From: Comamonadaceae bacterium
GTDB lineage: Bacteria > Pseudomonadota > Gammaproteobacteria > Burkholderiales > Burkholderiaceae_C
Length of the DNA: 51,881 bases
Assembly (NCBI GenBank): GCA_947451385.1
Contig: CANFYZ010000016.1
Span: 1-51,881, forward strand
Reading direction: 5' to 3'
The notes below the pieces were generated by a model. That model was not told where the DNA came from, made no database searches, and saw nothing but the letters and a program-made list of their open reading frames with translations. Positions 50,388-51,881 of the stretch are shown piece after piece. Position numbers and translations under genes: made by a program. Each line of letters begins with the position of its first letter. Within the stretch, counting starts at the first letter, position 1.

Positions 50388-50729
50388 ATGAAAAAAACAT
50401 TCCACTTGCAGGTTGAGGGCAAACATCCAGACCGCCTGCTTGAAGCGGTGAAGCACGAAGTGCGTCAATACGCGCGCCGCGAAGGCCGTAAAACCCTGCC
50501 CGAAGGTTTTGATTACTGGGACTTCGATTGCAAAGTGGGCGAGCATGCCGAGCAGGCTGTGGTGGCCAGCTTTGCCCAAGTGGTGCCTTTGATCGACGCC
50601 GCCGCCAAAGCCGGTGCTGCTTCTTGCTATGTCGAAGTGCTGTCCAAGCCGGTCATTCGCTTGCGTAAGCCTGCGGCCGAAACAGTCAGCGGGCTGGCGC
50701 CGGGTGACTCGTCCGACCCCCAAGACTGA
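50388..50729 (+). CDS. DUF6172 family protein
   Basis: The protein has 113 residues beginning MKKTFHLQVEGKHPDRLLEA and ending with a polar tail. It matches a small conserved family of unknown function; the mid-region PEGFDYWDFDCKVGE is characteristic. It is divergent from rhlE and precedes the next gene by 25 bases. Confidence 0.75.
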   Translation: MKKTFHLQVEGKHPDRLLEAVKHEVRQYARREGRKTLPEGFDYWDFDCKVGEHAEQAVVASFAQVVPLIDAAAKAGAASCYVEVLSKPVIRLRKPAAETVSGLAPGDSSDPQD

Positions 50730-50754
50730 TCCGCCCCAGCCCCAGAAGGCCCCA

Positions 50755-51396
50755 ATGAACGCCAAAATTCAAGCCTTGCTGGACAGCATCCGTGAGATGG
50801 AACACGAGATCGAATTGGAGTTGCAGCGTCGCCGCGCGGGGCTTCAGGCCGATTTTGAAGCGCAACGGGTTCGGTTTGAGCAAGAGGTGCTGGCCCAGCA
50901 CCAGCGCTTCAAAATGGGCGTGTTCAAGTACCTGCTGAGCTCGGATATCAAAAGCCTGTTGTCGGCGCCCTTGATATATGCGGTTATTTTCCCCATGCTG
51001 TTGTTGGACTTGTTTGTCTGGGTCTATCAGTGGGTGTGCTTTCCTTTGTATGGGTTGGCGCGGGTTCAGCGGGCCGATTATTTTGTCTTTGACAGGGTGC
51101 ACCTGGGCTACCTGAACCTGGTCGAGAAAATCAACTGTGCGTATTGCTCCTACGGCAATGGCTTGATGGCCTATGCCCGCGAGGTCGTCGGGCAGACCGA
51201 ACAGTATTGGTGCCCCATCAAGCACGCGCGCAAGGTCTTGTATGCGCACCCCTATTACATGGGCTTTGTGGATTTCGGCGACGCGCAGGGCTACCGAGAG
51301 GATTTAGCCCGGCTGCGCAAGCAATTGGCTGGACTGAAAGATGAAGCAGAGCAGGGCGGTCCGCCGCCCCAACCCCCCGGTACCGGTGCTGTTTAA
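50755..51396 (+). CDS. membrane protein of unknown function
   Basis: The protein has 213 residues from ATG 50755. An N-terminal coiled coil (residues 1-60, IRREMEHE-like charged heptads) precedes two hydrophobic segments (about 75-105, LIYAVIFPMLLLDLFVWVYQ) and a CAYCSYGNG motif. Proteins of this type are found in many proteobacteria, but the function is not known to me. The Pro-rich tail is likely flexible. Confidence 0.7.
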   Translation: MNAKIQALLDSIREMEHEIELELQRRRAGLQADFEAQRVRFEQEVLAQHQRFKMGVFKYLLSSDIKSLLSAPLIYAVIFPMLLLDLFVWVYQWVCFPLYGLARVQRADYFVFDRVHLGYLNLVEKINCAYCSYGNGLMAYAREVVGQTEQYWCPIKHARKVLYAHPYYMGFVDFGDAQGYREDLARLRKQLAGLKDEAEQGGPPPQPPGTGAV

Positions 51397-51447
51397 TGGC
51401 CTGCACAGGCCGGCAGGTGGACCCTTGGACCGTGCCACAATATTGGG

Positions 51448-51881
51448 ATGAACCAAAGAAAAGGCATCATTTTGGCGGGTGGGTCAGGCACACGTTTGTA
51501 CCCGGTGACCCAGGCCGTGAGCAAACAGCTCATGCCGGTCTACGACAAACCCATGGTGTATTACCCCTTGACCACGCTCATGCTGGCGGGCATTCGCGAT
51601 GTGCTGTTGATCAGCACGCCGCAAGACACCCCGCGCTTTGCCGAGCTGCTGGGCGACGGCCAGCAGTGGGGCATGAACATCACCTACGCGGTGCAACCCA
51701 GCCCCGATGGTTTGGCGCAGGCCTTCATCATTGGCAAGGCATTTGTTGGCAACCACCCCAGCGCCCTGGTCTTGGGCGACAACATTTACTACGGGCACGA
51801 CCTGGTGCGTTTGCTGCACAACGCCGATGCCCGCAACCAGGGCGCCAGCGTGTTCGCCTACCATGTGCACGACCCCGAGCG
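51448..51881 (+). CDS. rfbA: glucose-1-phosphate thymidylyltransferase, partial
   Basis: The first 144 residues are visible; the gene runs past the window end. The nucleotidyltransferase signature [20 protein letters not shown], the sugar-binding [18 protein letters not shown] and [13 protein letters not shown] identify RfbA/RmlA. It makes dTDP-glucose, the start of dTDP-rhamnose synthesis for surface polysaccharides. Confidence 0.93.
   Translation, partial: MNQRKGIILAGGSGTRLYPVTQAVSKQLMPVYDKPMVYYPLTTLMLAGIRDVLLISTPQDTPRFAELLGDGQQWGMNITYAVQPSPDGLAQAFIIGKAFVGNHPSALVLGDNIYYGHDLVRLLHNADARNQGASVFAYHVHDPE

Noticed and set aside
1..51881. CRISPR array or repeat-spacer pattern
   Set aside because: No regularly spaced direct repeats of 25-40 bases were seen in any intergenic region.

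Overview
The window looks like a betaproteobacterial chromosome, most likely Comamonadaceae (Limnohabitans, Rhodoferax or Polaromonas type). This is inferred from gene content: a BktB-type ketothiolase, an Fe-S photolyase with DUF2256 and TIGR03643 partners, Bug-family solute-binding proteins, and a dense GC-rich gene style. No rRNA, tRNA or CRISPR array was recognised.

Region 1 (about 0.6-17.4 kb) is an accessory catabolic island. A leftward operon encodes a fumarylacetoacetate-hydrolase-family enzyme, a metallo-beta-lactamase-fold hydrolase and a carboxymuconolactone-decarboxylase-like protein. It is followed by a decayed thiolase and an AraC regulator, and a TetR gene lies upstream. Two rightward cassettes follow, each made of a thiolase-like enzyme, an acyl-CoA ligase, a Bug periplasmic binding protein and an SMP-30-type lactonase. 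The first also carries a DUF35 Zn-ribbon/OB protein. The second also carries a short-chain dehydrogenase. Together these suggest uptake, CoA activation, oxidation and carbon-carbon cleavage of an organic acid whose identity cannot be read from the sequence. A 17-bp motif shared by two promoters links the leftward operon to the second cassette.

Region 2 (about 17.4-29.9 kb) is a mobile and defence region that is visibly richer in A+T than the island to its left. It holds a short tyrosine recombinase, a ChaA-type cation/proton antiporter, a cupin remnant, two unrecognised genes and an IS21-family istA-istB pair. Next comes a tight three-gene operon: SIR2-like protein, small middle protein and Rad50-like ATPase. 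It fits the ABC-three-component layout and is probably an anti-phage system. A serine recombinase remnant and a RelBE/ParDE-type toxin-antitoxin pair follow, bracketed by two related terminators.

Region 3 (about 29.9-51.9 kb) looks like ordinary chromosome. It has a light/DNA-repair module (Fe-S photolyase, DUF2256, MerR, TIGR03643), an Rrf2-like regulator, an RRM RNA-binding protein and an HTH-receiver fusion. It also has fatty-acid and ketothiolase metabolism, two SDRs, a di-/tri-haem cytochrome c pair, DusC, a lone Hpt protein, a NUDIX hydrolase and the RhlE helicase. The window ends inside rfbA, the start of a probable dTDP-sugar or surface polysaccharide locus.
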